Positions 1 through 8,712 are shown, counted from the stretch's first letter. The stretch is DNA of 64,000 nt from Pseudomonas khorasanensis (GCF_014268505.2 NZ_JABWQP020000006.1:124001-188000); one strand, 5' to 3'. Made by a program: numbers and translations. The notes: generated from the sequence alone by a model not told the origin.

Positions 1-650
1 TGATGCTTGGCCCCGACCGCCTTGTGGCTGCTGCGATCGCCAAGGTTGAACTGCCAGCGGCCGACGTCTTCGCGCGTGATCACGATCGGCGCAAAGGCCT
101 TGCCGCTCGCACTCTGCCCGCCCTGACGCGGCATCACCAGCAGCTTACCGTCGGCGACCTTGGCCGTGCAGTCGTACTGCTTGGCCAACCGCGTGATGAA
201 ATTAAAATCGGACTCGCTGAGCTGATCGGCGCGCACTACTTTCGTGTTGACCGGGCACACCGGCGACCAGCCGTTGCGGGCAGCGACGTCGGCGACGATC
301 TTAGACAGCGGCACGTTTTCCCAGCTACCGCTCCGAATGGTTTTGCCGCTGCCGCGCATGTCGCTGGCCTTGCCCTTGATCACGATCGTATCCGGCGGAC
401 CGGACACCGTGATGTCATCAACCACGTAGCGGCCCAGCCGGGCCAGCGACGTCTCCAGATAGCCCAAATAGACCTCGATCCCCGCGCCCCGGGGCGGCAG
501 CACCACCAGCCCGTCACGGTCATCAATGCGCAATTCGAACTCGTCGGACTCCATCCCGACTTTGTCGGTGACACTCAACTGAATCAGGCGATCGTTAAGC
601 AGCGCCGTGATGTCGTTGCCATCGGCAACAATGCGGAAGCGGGGGGTCAT
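1..650 (-). CDS. D: P2 gpD-like late control / tail hub protein (3' end outside window)
   Basis: About 216 N-terminal residues are in the window; the frame runs off position 1. It starts MTPRFRIVADGNDITALLNDR and contains the baseplate-hub pattern of P2 gpD (short beta-rich repeats, then WENVPLSKIVADVAARNGW). By family knowledge gpD forms the central hub between tail tube and spike. It is preceded on the minus strand by gpX and by a terminator plus palindrome in the 94-base gap. The ATG at 650 follows the T-run of that terminator. Missing from the window: the C-terminal third and the stop. Confidence 0.9.
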   Translation of the reverse strand, partial: MTPRFRIVADGNDITALLNDRLIQLSVTDKVGMESDEFELRIDDRDGLVVLPPRGAGIEVYLGYLETSLARLGRYVVDDITVSGPPDTIVIKGKASDMRGSGKTIRSGSWENVPLSKIVADVAARNGWSPVCPVNTKVVRADQLSESDFNFITRLAKQYDCTAKVADGKLLVMPRQGGQSASGKAFAPIVITREDVGRWQFNLGDRSSHKAVGAKH

Positions 651-662
651 GGATTGTTTCCA

Positions 663-687
663 AAAGAAAGCCCGCACAGGGCGGGCC
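663..687 (-). terminator. Rho-independent terminator between tail genes X and D
   Basis: On the minus strand GCCCGC, a short CTGT-containing loop and GCGGGC form a stem followed by TTTCTTTT. It lies just upstream of the gpD start, so it would attenuate transcription inside the tail operon. Confidence 0.7.
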
Positions 688-697
688 AAGGATCGAA

Positions 698-713
698 GCG
701 TTACGCGTAACGC
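698..713. repeat. Palindrome GCGTTACGCGTAACGC (site A of the GTTAC-GTAAC family)
   Basis: A perfect 16-base palindrome in the X-D gap, immediately upstream (minus strand) of the terminator at 663-687. Related copies occur at 6485, 9329, 9703, 10862 and 10951. Function unknown. Confidence 0.85.
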
Positions 714-744
714 GAGAGGGCGCCGGCGGCGTGTCCGGACGGGA

Positions 745-951
745 TCAGTCCCACAAGGTCACGGCCTCGGTGACCGGGTGCGGCAGATCCGGCAACACGA
801 TCACCACGCCGGCGCGGTAGGGCTGTTCCTCGTCGGCCAACCCCTGATTGGCGCCCAGCACGGCCTCGACGCTGCCATTCAAGTGCCCGTAAAAGTTGTG
901 ACAGATGGTATCGAGCAGATCCCCGTCAGACGTTCTGCATGTCGTCGCCAT
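745..951 (-). CDS. X: Tail protein X (P2 gpX-like, LysM-like)
   Basis: 68 residues, against 67 in P2 gpX. It has the family layout: a GDLLDTICHNFYG segment near the N-terminus, LGANQGLA in the middle and a VTEAVTLWD end. It is a small contractile-tail protein of the hub region. The ATG at 951 is chosen over an upstream TTG at 960 because a GGAG lies a few bases before it. The gene overlaps the end of the gpU-like gene by 26 bases, indicating coupled translation. Confidence 0.85.
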   Translation of the reverse strand: MATTCRTSDGDLLDTICHNFYGHLNGSVEAVLGANQGLADEEQPYRAGVVIVLPDLPHPVTEAVTLWD

Positions 952-1771
952 AGCGGACAAACTCCAAGGTAAAGGCCTGTTTGCGCGGAATGCCGCCGGC
1001 CATCAGCGAGCTTTGTTCCTCGTCGACGCTCTTGAGGCACCACGTTCCCAGGACGTCGCCATAGCCGGTGGTCAAGGTCAGTGGCTGAAGCTGGGCGCCC
1101 AGCGTGCGCAGCGTGTCGAGCTGCTTTAAGCCGCCTTTGAAGCCCGGAAAGATCACCCCCTTGAGCGTGATTTTCTCGTCGCCCATGCCTACGCCCTGCT
1201 GCGCCGGCCGGCGCCCCAAACGCTCTTGCGAGGCCCAGCGGAATTCGGTCGAGCGGCGTAGCTCGTCAAACGCAGCGGTGTCGAGGTTGAACGTGTACTG
1301 CGGCGCCTTCGGGTCCTGCGGCTGAATGATCAGCAAGTGCGGGAACGGCTTCACCGCCTCCGGCGCCGGAGTCTGATCCGTGGCAAAGGCACCGGTGGGC
1401 ACGATGTTGGCCAACGCCGGGCTGGCCTTGCCGGCGATCTTGTTGATGGCCGTGGCGGCGCGGCCGGCCTGTTCCTTCAGCACCCCCAGCCGCTCGTCGA
1501 TCTGCGCCACCGCGCGCGTGGCCGTGCCGTACATCGACACCAACCGCCCGACTTGCGCCTGGGCGGCATTGATCCCGCGCATGGCACGCTGAAGCTTGGC
1601 CCCGATCGCCGGACCGACAAGGGGCAAGCCCTCCAGCTCGAACGCGGCGCCGGTGATTTCTCCGATCGCGCCATTAACCGGCGCCATCATGCCGTCAAGG
1701 CTGCGCCGGCCCGTCTCCCCGGCCGAGGCCAAGTATTTAATCCCCGACTGTAACTGCCCCAATGCTTCCAT
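926..1771 (-). CDS. U: P2 gpU-like tail protein with N-terminal extension
   Basis: 281 residues. The C-terminal ~130 residues match the P2 gpU pattern (RRSTEFRWASQERLG, then a KITLKGVIFPGF strand and GMAR-like end ...RKQAFTLEFVRYGDD). gpU is a tail tube terminator/baseplate protein in P2-like phages. The first ~145 residues are an alanine-rich, largely helical extension absent from the short P2 protein. The gene lies directly after the tape-measure gene, 12 bases away, as in P2. Confidence 0.8.
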   Translation of the reverse strand: MEALGQLQSGIKYLASAGETGRRSLDGMMAPVNGAIGEITGAAFELEGLPLVGPAIGAKLQRAMRGINAAQAQVGRLVSMYGTATRAVAQIDERLGVLKEQAGRAATAINKIAGKASPALANIVPTGAFATDQTPAPEAVKPFPHLLIIQPQDPKAPQYTFNLDTAAFDELRRSTEFRWASQERLGRRPAQQGVGMGDEKITLKGVIFPGFKGGLKQLDTLRTLGAQLQPLTLTTGYGDVLGTWCLKSVDEEQSSLMAGGIPRKQAFTLEFVRYGDDMQNV

Positions 1772-1783
1772 AAATCCCCCTGA

Positions 1784-4270
1784 TCACACATGCGCGGCAT
1801 CGAACAGATTGCGGCTTTCCTGCTGCTTGGCCATGTCGCGGTAATACTGATCGAGCTGCGGTTTGATCTGCGCGAACAGTTGATTGCCGTCCTTGACGTC
1901 ACCGTTGACCGTCAGCGAGAACGGCGCATTGATCGCCACGTTGGACTCGACCTTTGGCGCCGGCGTACTGGCCGGCGCTACCTTGGCCAACGGCCCCAGC
2001 TTGGCGTCGGCACTGGCTTCGGGAAGCATCATCGAGCGGCCCACATCGCCGGGCTTTGCCAAGTCGCTGGCCACTGGCGCAGCGCCGGGCGCGGCCATCA
2101 TCAACGGCGTAGCCGGCTTGGCGAATGACTTGGCGATATCGCCCATCACCGGCGCAATGTCCTTGCCGGCGTTGGCCATCATCAACGGCCCGGCGTCCGG
2201 CATTTTCTTCGCGGCGTCATCGGCACCGAACAGCGATTTGCCGACGAAGCCGCCCAGGGAGTCGCCGCCCATGTTGCCCAGCACGCCGCCGATCAAGGCG
2301 CCAATCGCCGTACCGATCACCGGCACCACCGAGCCGATCGCGGCACCGGCCGCCGCACCGGCGAGCGTGCCCGCCAAACCGCCGGCCGCTGAGCCGTAGC
2401 CCTCGGCCTTCTCGTCCTGAGTCTCGGCGTTCTGATAGGTGTCATAGGCCTTGTAACCAGCATCAGCCACAGCCAGAACCGCCGTACCTTTGACCGCTGA
2501 CCCGATGCCCATCCCTCGGCCGAAACCGCGACCGCCCTTGCCTTTCCCTTTGCCGCCCTTGTCCTTCTTGCCGTCGCCGGCATCGACGTCGGCACCGTCC
2601 AGACTGCCACCCGCACCGCCGGCCGGTAAGTTGGTAACAATCACCTTTTGCGGGATGTTCGGGTTACCCATCATCGAACCACGGCCGATGTTCATCAGCC
2701 CCTTGGCCATCTTGAGGCCGCTCATGGCCGTCGACAGCCCAAGGATGCCGGCAGTGGCCAGCCCGATCGCAGACACCAGTCGCGGCGACTCGTCGGACAG
2801 CTTGGCCAGCCCGCGCGCGACAGAACCGATCCCGTCTACCACGGCATCCGTCACCGGGCGCATGGCGTCGCCGATCGCGCGCATCGAGTCGTCGAGGCTC
2901 TGCACCATTTCCGACTGTTTCTGCGCCGACGACTGCCGGCGCTCTTCCAGGTTCTTATCCAGAATCCCGGTCGCGCTGGCCGATTCCTTTTTCAGCTTGT
3001 CGTACAGGTCTTTGTTCTGCATGTACGCGGTCAAGGCGCCCTTGACCTGCATGTCCGCGAACAGGTCACCGGTACGCAACGCCGATTCCAGCGAGGCGAT
3101 CATGGCCTTGGCTTTCTCGGGGTCGGATTCCTTGCTGATTGCGGCCGTCGCCTTGGCCATTTCGGCGGCCTTCTTGGGGTCGGTCGCCTCAATGTATTTT
3201 TGGGCCAGCGCAAAGCTGGACTCCAAGGTGGACTTGCCGTTTTGCAGCCCCGTATTCATCGAAGCCTGATAGTCGATGCCGGCCTTTTCGTAGGCCTTCA
3301 CCGTATCTCCGGAACCGATTTTTTCCATCCAGTTCTTGAGGTTGTTCGCCGCCTCGTCGGAACCGCCGGCTGTCTTCATTTGTACCTGAAGCATCGAACC
3401 CAGTTGCGTCACCGAGTCCATGCCGGTAATGCCTAGCTTGCCCATGCCCGCGAGCAGTTCAGGGAACCAGCGCGCCATGTCGGCCGCTTCAAAGCTGCCC
3501 GCCTGCCCTTGATAGGCGATCGCCTCAAGCGCCTTTTGCATCATTTCGGGGTCGGTGATCTTGGCGTTTTGCCCCAGGGCATTGATCATCCGGGCGGTTT
3601 CGGTGCCATCCGAACCCTGCCCCACAGCGAACTTGGCCGCCGTCGGTGCGTAGGCCAGCGCCTTGTCCAGCTCCATGCCAGCACCCACCAGGGCGTTGAC
3701 TACTTCGGCCACCTGATTGCGCGCCATGCCGGTATCGCGTGACGTGTCGATCACGGTCTTGGACAGTGTCGCCTCTTCGGGCGTGTTGGCAATGTTGGCC
3801 TTGATCGCAATGTCACGAATGATCGCGCCGTAGTCCGCGCTGATCTTTGTCGGGATGGCCATCAGCGCCGTGGCGGCCGTTGCCTGCCCGATACTGCTGC
3901 GCATCTGCTGCTTGCCTTCGTCAAGCTGCATATGCCCCTTGGCCTTCAGCTCGGCGCCCTGCGCAATCTTGCCCATTTGGGTGTAGGCCTTGCCGAGGTT
4001 GCGAACCTCAACGCCCTGCTTTTTCAGCGCGGCCAAGTTGGCTTCCAGCTTCTTGCGCAGATCCTCGGCGCCCTTCTCGCCGGCCATGTGCGCCTTTCGA
4101 AACTCGGCTTGCAGGCGCATGGTTTCGCCAATGGTCTTTTCGAGGACCCGGGCCTTTTTGCCGGTTTCTTCCAGCTTCTTGATACGGCCGGTGGCGTCCT
4201 TGAACGCCGCTCCCAGCGTCGAACTGACAGCCCCGCCAATCACCAGACCGAGCGCTAGTTTCTTGCTCAT
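1784..4270 (-). CDS. T: Tail tape-measure protein (P2 gpT-like)
   Basis: 828 residues, starting MSKKLALGLVIGGAVSSTLG. A charged helical/coiled-coil N-terminal third (about residues 25-110) precedes a TP901-type central domain. Hydrophobic Ala/Gly-rich segments follow near residues 495-515 and 640-690 (GTLAGAAAGAAIGSVV). The length of the tape-measure protein sets tail length and the hydrophobic parts are ejected with the DNA. It sits between the E/E' assembly chaperone gene and U, the fixed P2 order. A Lys/Gly-rich linker (KKDKGGKGKGKGG) lies at about residue 575. Confidence 0.93.
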   Translation of the reverse strand: MSKKLALGLVIGGAVSSTLGAAFKDATGRIKKLEETGKKARVLEKTIGETMRLQAEFRKAHMAGEKGAEDLRKKLEANLAALKKQGVEVRNLGKAYTQMGKIAQGAELKAKGHMQLDEGKQQMRSSIGQATAATALMAIPTKISADYGAIIRDIAIKANIANTPEEATLSKTVIDTSRDTGMARNQVAEVVNALVGAGMELDKALAYAPTAAKFAVGQGSDGTETARMINALGQNAKITDPEMMQKALEAIAYQGQAGSFEAADMARWFPELLAGMGKLGITGMDSVTQLGSMLQVQMKTAGGSDEAANNLKNWMEKIGSGDTVKAYEKAGIDYQASMNTGLQNGKSTLESSFALAQKYIEATDPKKAAEMAKATAAISKESDPEKAKAMIASLESALRTGDLFADMQVKGALTAYMQNKDLYDKLKKESASATGILDKNLEERRQSSAQKQSEMVQSLDDSMRAIGDAMRPVTDAVVDGIGSVARGLAKLSDESPRLVSAIGLATAGILGLSTAMSGLKMAKGLMNIGRGSMMGNPNIPQKVIVTNLPAGGAGGSLDGADVDAGDGKKDKGGKGKGKGGRGFGRGMGIGSAVKGTAVLAVADAGYKAYDTYQNAETQDEKAEGYGSAAGGLAGTLAGAAAGAAIGSVVPVIGTAIGALIGGVLGNMGGDSLGGFVGKSLFGADDAAKKMPDAGPLMMANAGKDIAPVMGDIAKSFAKPATPLMMAAPGAAPVASDLAKPGDVGRSMMLPEASADAKLGPLAKVAPASTPAPKVESNVAINAPFSLTVNGDVKDGNQLFAQIKPQLDQYYRDMAKQQESRNLFDAAHV

Positions 4271-4304
4271 GTGCGTGCCCTATGTTCGCCGAGTTAAAAG
4301 CGGC

Positions 4305-4728
4305 TCAATCCCTGAGCCACCACAGCATCCGGTCAAAGGGCATGGCCTCAATCTCGGCGGCAGAGAAACCCGTCTCTCTCGCCAAGGTCTTGGCCGCTAC
4401 CCGTTGGGTCTCGGTGTTAAAGCTCGTCCTCTTCGACCAGGCGAAAATAGCCAGCCTGCAAGCGGTTGTAATTCCGCTGAGTCAGGGCAGCAATTTCCTT
4501 TTCGGTCGCACCCAGCAGGCTGCACAGAATGTTGATTTCGATCTGCTCGTAATCACCCTTGGCCGTAGCAGTCGCGGCACGCGTATCACGCACCGTCGGC
4601 GCCCGCATGGTCAGCTTGTCGACCTTGATGCCGCCGAACTCGGCGGCCCCCTTCAAGGTGATGATTGCGCTGTCATCACTCACGGCCAGCCACGACGGCA
4701 ATTTCTGTTCTGCGTTTTCTTGAGTCAT
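4305..4728 (-). CDS. gpE+E' frameshift product (tail assembly chaperone)
   Basis: After the E stop at 4417-4419 the +1 frame is open from 4481 down to a TGA at 4305-4307. It encodes about 37 further residues ending in MPFDRMLWWLRD, the hallmark C-terminus of P2 E'. A frameshifted E+E' protein would be about 140 residues, close to P2 E+E'. The likely site is the zero-frame end itself: GAG CTT TAA C, where P-site CUU can slip to UUU, as in the RF2 gene. A purine-rich GAGGA lies upstream. The frame is clear; the exact slip site is inference. Confidence 0.75.
4417..4728 (-). CDS. E: Tail assembly protein gpE
   Basis: 103 residues, acidic ends, starting MTQENAEQKLPSWL. By position (after FII, before T) and by the RDTRAATATAKGDYEQIEI region it is the P2 gpE family. 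These proteins chaperone the tape-measure protein during tail polymerisation and are absent from the virion. See the E+E' entry for the extended form. 11 bases separate it from the FII gene. Confidence 0.85.
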   Translation of the reverse strand: MTQENAEQKLPSWLAVSDDSAIITLKGAAEFGGIKVDKLTMRAPTVRDTRAATATAKGDYEQIEINILCSLLGATEKEIAALTQRNYNRLQAGYFRLVEEDEL

Positions 4729-4739
4729 TTTCTATTTCC

Positions 4740-5243
4740 TTACAGGCCGAGGGCCGAGCGTTCGGCGGCCAACTGGTCTACACCATCGACAACCATGATC
4801 ATTGCGAGCGGGTCGATCTCGTACATCAGGCGACCGTCGATTTCGAGCTTGTAATACGTGAGCTTCACGGCGTGCTTGATTTCGCCCACGGTGGACGGCT
4901 TCCAGTCGCCCATGTCCACCTCTTTCACGCCGCCGCGCATGGTGACGATCACCGGCGTAATGCGGCCTTTCAGATCCGCGAAGGCGCCGCGAAACGTCAG
5001 GCTCGTGGCCGTCTGGTCAGCCAGACCAAAGAACTTCAGCGACTCGCGGCGCACGCCGTTGGTGGTAAAGGCCGATTCGATCTTTTCCATGCCCACAGCA
5101 AACTCGATCGGGGCGAACATGCCGCCGCCCTGATAGTCCTCGGTTTTCAGGGTCAGTTTCGGCAGCGTCAGCGTAGGCACGTCGCCGGAGAAACTGACGC
5201 CGTCCACAAACAGGTTCATGTTCTTCAGAACTTGAGGAATCAT
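4740..5243 (-). CDS. FII: Major tail tube protein (P2 FII-like)
   Basis: 167 residues. It starts MIPQVLKNMNLFVDGVSFSGD and has the FII pattern (LPKLTLKTEDYQGGGMFAPIE, and a KLTYYKLEIDGRLMYEID strand). It polymerises into the inner tube of the contractile tail. The gene is 12 bases downstream of the sheath gene, the usual FI-FII pairing. Confidence 0.95.
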   Translation of the reverse strand: MIPQVLKNMNLFVDGVSFSGDVPTLTLPKLTLKTEDYQGGGMFAPIEFAVGMEKIESAFTTNGVRRESLKFFGLADQTATSLTFRGAFADLKGRITPVIVTMRGGVKEVDMGDWKPSTVGEIKHAVKLTYYKLEIDGRLMYEIDPLAMIMVVDGVDQLAAERSALGL

Positions 5244-5255
5244 CGGTAAGCCCCC

Positions 5256-6425
5256 TTAGGCTTCAAGCACTTCGGTCAGCCACTCGTTGGTGACCTCAAT
5301 CAGGAAATTCGGGTTTTCGGCCGGCGGCACGTCGGTGAAACGGATGCGCCAATAAACCTTGCCCTGTTCGAGCTGGCTGGCCGTGTTCATTTCGGTGTCC
5401 GGGTAGACTTCAAAGTTGATGATCGCGCCGGCGTTCTTCTGGTCGCGCATGAACGCTTGCAGACCCTCGGTCACGTCCTTGACGTAGGTTTTGGTGATCG
5501 AGCGGTCGACCGCCCATTTGTGGCCCGCCTGGATCGCATCCATGAGGATGTCGCAGGTACGAACGCGGGTGACAAACGACCACTTCGGATCGCTCGACAG
5601 GGTGCGGTTGCCCCACAGGCGATAGCCGCCGTCACGAATGATCGTGCTGACATTGGCGTTGTTTAGCAGGTTGGCCCGGCAGGTTTCGTCGCCGTCCAGG
5701 TACTCGATCGGGCGACTGGTGCCGGTGATGCCGACAAACTCTTTGTTCGACGGCGAAGCCCAGTAGCCGTAAGTCGCATCGGTCCACGCGAACAGGCCCG
5801 CCACCCAGGCAGAACCCGGGGCGTCGATCGTCGCGCTGGTCACGGTGTCCCAATACTGCACACCCGGATCAACCAGATACACGCGCTTGCTGCCGAACTC
5901 CTGGGCGTAGGCCAGCACCGCCTCGTCGGTCGTGTTCGGGCCGTCGATGATCGCGATCGCGCGCAGCTTGGCGGCCAGTGCGTCCATGGCGGTCGCCACG
6001 GCCTGAGTGGCCGAGTGCTTCGGTGCGATCAGCAACTTGGGTTGCGCGTTGTGCTTGCTCTTACCGTCCAACAGCGCTTGCAGGCCGGTACGCTGGCCAC
6101 CGGCCAGAACGCCGCCGATGATCGCTGAGGTTTGCAGCGCGGCATCTTCCAACAAAGGCACACCGACGGCGACGATCACCGCCTTGGCGCGCACGTAGAT
6201 CGCCTGAGCGGCCTTGGTGATCGCCGAATCTGCACCGAAAGCGGCGATCGCCTCGCGCTCGGACGTGAGCAGAACCAGTTCGCCGGCCTTGGCCGTGCCG
6301 CCACCGACAACGCCCGGCTTGAAGGTGTCGCAAAGACCGATAATCGAGGACGACGGCAGCGAGATAGTGCGCGCACCGGTATCAATCAGCGTGGTCGTCA
6401 CGCCGTGAAAAAAAGAACCTGCCAT
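5256..6425 (-). CDS. FI: Tail sheath protein (P2 FI-like)
   Basis: 389 residues with the sheath family layout: MAGSFFHGV start, ALLDGKSK and APKHS in the middle, and a C-terminal block (VRTCDILMDAIQAG, DVPPAENPNFLIEVTNEWLTEVL). It forms the contractile outer layer of the tail. The ATG at 6425 is preferred over a TTG three codons upstream because a GGAGA precedes it at normal spacing. A double terminator lies directly upstream, so sheath and tube may depend on read-through or on their own promoter. Confidence 0.95.
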   Translation of the reverse strand: MAGSFFHGVTTTLIDTGARTISLPSSSIIGLCDTFKPGVVGGGTAKAGELVLLTSEREAIAAFGADSAITKAAQAIYVRAKAVIVAVGVPLLEDAALQTSAIIGGVLAGGQRTGLQALLDGKSKHNAQPKLLIAPKHSATQAVATAMDALAAKLRAIAIIDGPNTTDEAVLAYAQEFGSKRVYLVDPGVQYWDTVTSATIDAPGSAWVAGLFAWTDATYGYWASPSNKEFVGITGTSRPIEYLDGDETCRANLLNNANVSTIIRDGGYRLWGNRTLSSDPKWSFVTRVRTCDILMDAIQAGHKWAVDRSITKTYVKDVTEGLQAFMRDQKNAGAIINFEVYPDTEMNTASQLEQGKVYWRIRFTDVPPAENPNFLIEVTNEWLTEVLEA

Positions 6426-6445
6426 ATGGGTCAATCTCCAGAAAC

Positions 6446-6470
6446 GAAAAAGCCCCGCATAAGCGAGGCT
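6446..6470 (-). terminator. Terminator upstream of the sheath gene
   Basis: On the minus strand AGCCTCGC-TTAT-GCGGGGCT (one G-U pair) is followed by TTTTTCG. It lies 20 bases before the sheath start. Confidence 0.75.
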
Positions 6471-6484
6471 GTGAGGGTGTTCGT

Positions 6485-6496
6485 GTTACGCGTAAC
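6485..6496. repeat. Palindrome GTTACGCGTAAC (site B)
   Basis: A perfect 12-base palindrome, identical in its core to the site at 698-713. It lies exactly between two terminators in the fibre-assembly/sheath gap. Confidence 0.85.
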
Positions 6497-6499
6497 GGA

Positions 6500-6528
6500 A
6501 AAGAAAACGCCCCGTCAGTGCGGGGCGT
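6500..6528 (-). terminator. Terminator after the DUF4376-type gene
   Basis: ACGCCCCG and CGGGGCGT form a perfect 8-bp stem followed on the minus strand by TTTTCTTTTCC. It abuts the TAG stop at 6529-6531 and is the stronger of the tandem terminators here. Confidence 0.85.
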
Positions 6529-7077
6529 CTATTGCAGCTCGGCCGGATCTGGCGGCAAGGAATCCGGCCAGCCTTGCGTCAGCATGTCGTCGTGATACTC
6601 GCCGGCCTCGATCGCGCGCAACAGCGTCAGCTCGCGGTCAAAGCAGGCTTGAACGTGCGCCCGCACGGCCTTGGCGATCGTGATGATTTGCGCCGATCCA
6701 ATCTCGACAAAACCCGTCACCGTCTTGAAGTTGCAGCGATATTCAGGATCGAGGACGGCGGACAATCCGGTACTGGCAATCAGCGCCTGGCTGTCGCGGG
6801 TCGTTTCGATTTGCAGGCCGTCGACGCTGACGCCAGTTGCCTCACGCCTGTAACGCTCAACGGCGACAAGCTGGGCATAGTCCGGCACTACTTCGGCGAA
6901 TGGCTCTTTTACCACTTCACCGTCGACCAACCGCCAAACGCCATCGTTCTCCACAGCCGTCTTCAAAAACAGATCTTCGGAGACTTGCAGCGCTGTGCTC
7001 GGAATTCGCTCACCATGAACCTCCGTGCAATATCGGCCCGCAATCTGTGCATCCGGCCCAAAAAATAAATACTTCAT
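6529..7077 (-). CDS. DUF4376-like tail fibre accessory protein
   Basis: 182 residues, starting MKYLFFGPDAQIAG. The C-terminal half (VERYRREATGVSVDGLQIETTRDSQ through VRAHVQACFDRE) has the DUF4376 character found in proteins next to phage tail fibres. It lies 15 bases after the fibre gene, where P2-like phages carry a fibre assembly chaperone (gpG). Whether it is a chaperone or a structural part is not visible; the assignment rests on position plus domain resemblance. Confidence 0.65.
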   Translation of the reverse strand: MKYLFFGPDAQIAGRYCTEVHGERIPSTALQVSEDLFLKTAVENDGVWRLVDGEVVKEPFAEVVPDYAQLVAVERYRREATGVSVDGLQIETTRDSQALIASTGLSAVLDPEYRCNFKTVTGFVEIGSAQIITIAKAVRAHVQACFDRELTLLRAIEAGEYHDDMLTQGWPDSLPPDPAELQ

Positions 7078-7092
7078 AGCTGCCCCTTTAAG

Positions 7093-8712
7093 TTACCGGC
7101 CGAATGCAAGCCATGCATATTGGGCCGTGGCCGGCCCTAGATTTCGAATTGTGACATTCGCTAACGTCACGCCTTTGACCTGAGCGATGTAAGTGCTGCC
7201 CACTGCATTGTCCGTCGCTGTATTAGCGTAGGTAAAAAACACAACCGGTAGTGCCGTCCCAAGGAAGGTGACCGGGAAATTTTGAACAGCATTGACGCCA
7301 GATCCGATATGTCCCGTTACCCCCCATTGAATCGTGAAGCCCCCGAGCCACGACGGGAAAACGACATAACCTAAATTATTCACGATACTGATAGAGAAAC
7401 CCCATCGCATTTTCTTCGGGGTCACGATAGTAGCGTCATCGGTGCCGGCATCGGTTTGCGCCTGCGTGGCGATCTTGGCCGTACCCAGCTTGACTTCCGT
7501 GGCTTGCGTCGCCAGTGCGGCGAGCGCTGCGATGTCGATGTTTCCCTGATTGATTGGCGCGTTCCACGCCTTAATGCACCAGACCACCGTCATGTTGCGG
7601 GGCCGGGTTTCTATTTCTGCGCCCGCGCTGTAAGTACGGGGGGTCCCTAACGTGGTAAAGGTAGGGTTATCCCCGGCGGTTCGCGCAAGCCAGTCAACGG
7701 GACTGTCTTTTAGTACAGAGGTCGGGTTGATTCCCGCAGGATCAGACGCCTGATTGCCGCCACTCTCTGTCGGCAGATAATGGAAGTGAGTTTTCAGAGC
7801 ATCAGCCTGAAAGCTGCCGATCACACGACCCGCATCAACACCGCGCCCATGATCCCAACCGCGCAGGAACTCACCTCGAGTTTCCGGCAGGCGGAAATTG
7901 CCGGCGCCCTCGTCTCCCTTGTTGAACGCAGTGCCGAGGAACGCCGCCAGATCGGGATAGACAGCGATGCTCTTAACGCTGCCGTCCAGTTCCAGAAACC
8001 CGGGCGCCACTTTATCCAGCGGAAACGCCACTGTGGCACCCACCGGCAGCGCCGATGCCTGGGCAATCATCGCCTCGATTTCGGCCTTGGTGTAGCTGTC
8101 CTTGATGCCCATACCGGCGAGCGTTTCCGGATTGTCACCCGATACAATAATCCCGCGATCGTTGACCTTGACCCGCGTGAATTCGCCCGGCGTCTTGTTC
8201 TTCGGCAGCACTTCCAGAATAGCCGCGTCGACGTAGGCACGCGAGGCCAGCACAACCGCCGGGTCAATCTTGAGCTGAATGTTGCCGGTGCTGGTGACAA
8301 TGAAGTTCATCCGCACGATTTGCGTGCGGCCCGAGCCTTGCGACAGCAGCGGCTTGAAGCTTGGCGCGCAGTTGGCCACCGCCACCAGATCGCCGTCCGC
8401 ATCGTAGAGGCCGATTTCGCGGATCCACTTACCGCCCTCGTCGGCCGGTATGATCTGCTCGGCGATGATCACCGCCGGGTTGACCGGGTCAATCTTCAGT
8501 TGATTGAGCGGCTTGCGGCGCCACTCGTTGATCAGCTTGGTTTGACTGGCCGACGGCACTGGATTCGGCGGATCCGCCAGCCCGTTCGGGTTGGCATCAC
8601 CCACGCCCAATTGCGTGATCAGCCAGGGAATGCCGAGCGCGTCGGCGTTCGCTTGCTTGTTCATCCCCACATTCGTAAGGATCGCGAAAAACTGCGAATT
8701 CGCATCAATCAT
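7093..8712 (-). CDS. H: Tail fibre protein (gpH-like, tail collar region, knob-like C-terminus)
   Basis: 539 residues. The N-terminal ~150 residues (MIDANSQFFAILTNVGMNKQ, KWIREIGLYDADGDLVAVAN) are the baseplate-attachment domain of P2-like fibres. A collar-type segment follows (PVGATVAFPLDKVAPGFLELDG, FRLPETRGEFLRGWDHGRG). The last ~90 residues (GYVVFPSWLGGFTIQWG to AWLAFGR) resemble the gp53-like/pyocin-fibre tip that binds the host surface. Receptor specificity would reside there. It overlaps the gpI gene by 8 bases. The tip should be the fastest-evolving part. Confidence 0.9.
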   Translation of the reverse strand: MIDANSQFFAILTNVGMNKQANADALGIPWLITQLGVGDANPNGLADPPNPVPSASQTKLINEWRRKPLNQLKIDPVNPAVIIAEQIIPADEGGKWIREIGLYDADGDLVAVANCAPSFKPLLSQGSGRTQIVRMNFIVTSTGNIQLKIDPAVVLASRAYVDAAILEVLPKNKTPGEFTRVKVNDRGIIVSGDNPETLAGMGIKDSYTKAEIEAMIAQASALPVGATVAFPLDKVAPGFLELDGSVKSIAVYPDLAAFLGTAFNKGDEGAGNFRLPETRGEFLRGWDHGRGVDAGRVIGSFQADALKTHFHYLPTESGGNQASDPAGINPTSVLKDSPVDWLARTAGDNPTFTTLGTPRTYSAGAEIETRPRNMTVVWCIKAWNAPINQGNIDIAALAALATQATEVKLGTAKIATQAQTDAGTDDATIVTPKKMRWGFSISIVNNLGYVVFPSWLGGFTIQWGVTGHIGSGVNAVQNFPVTFLGTALPVVFFTYANTATDNAVGSTYIAQVKGVTLANVTIRNLGPATAQYAWLAFGR

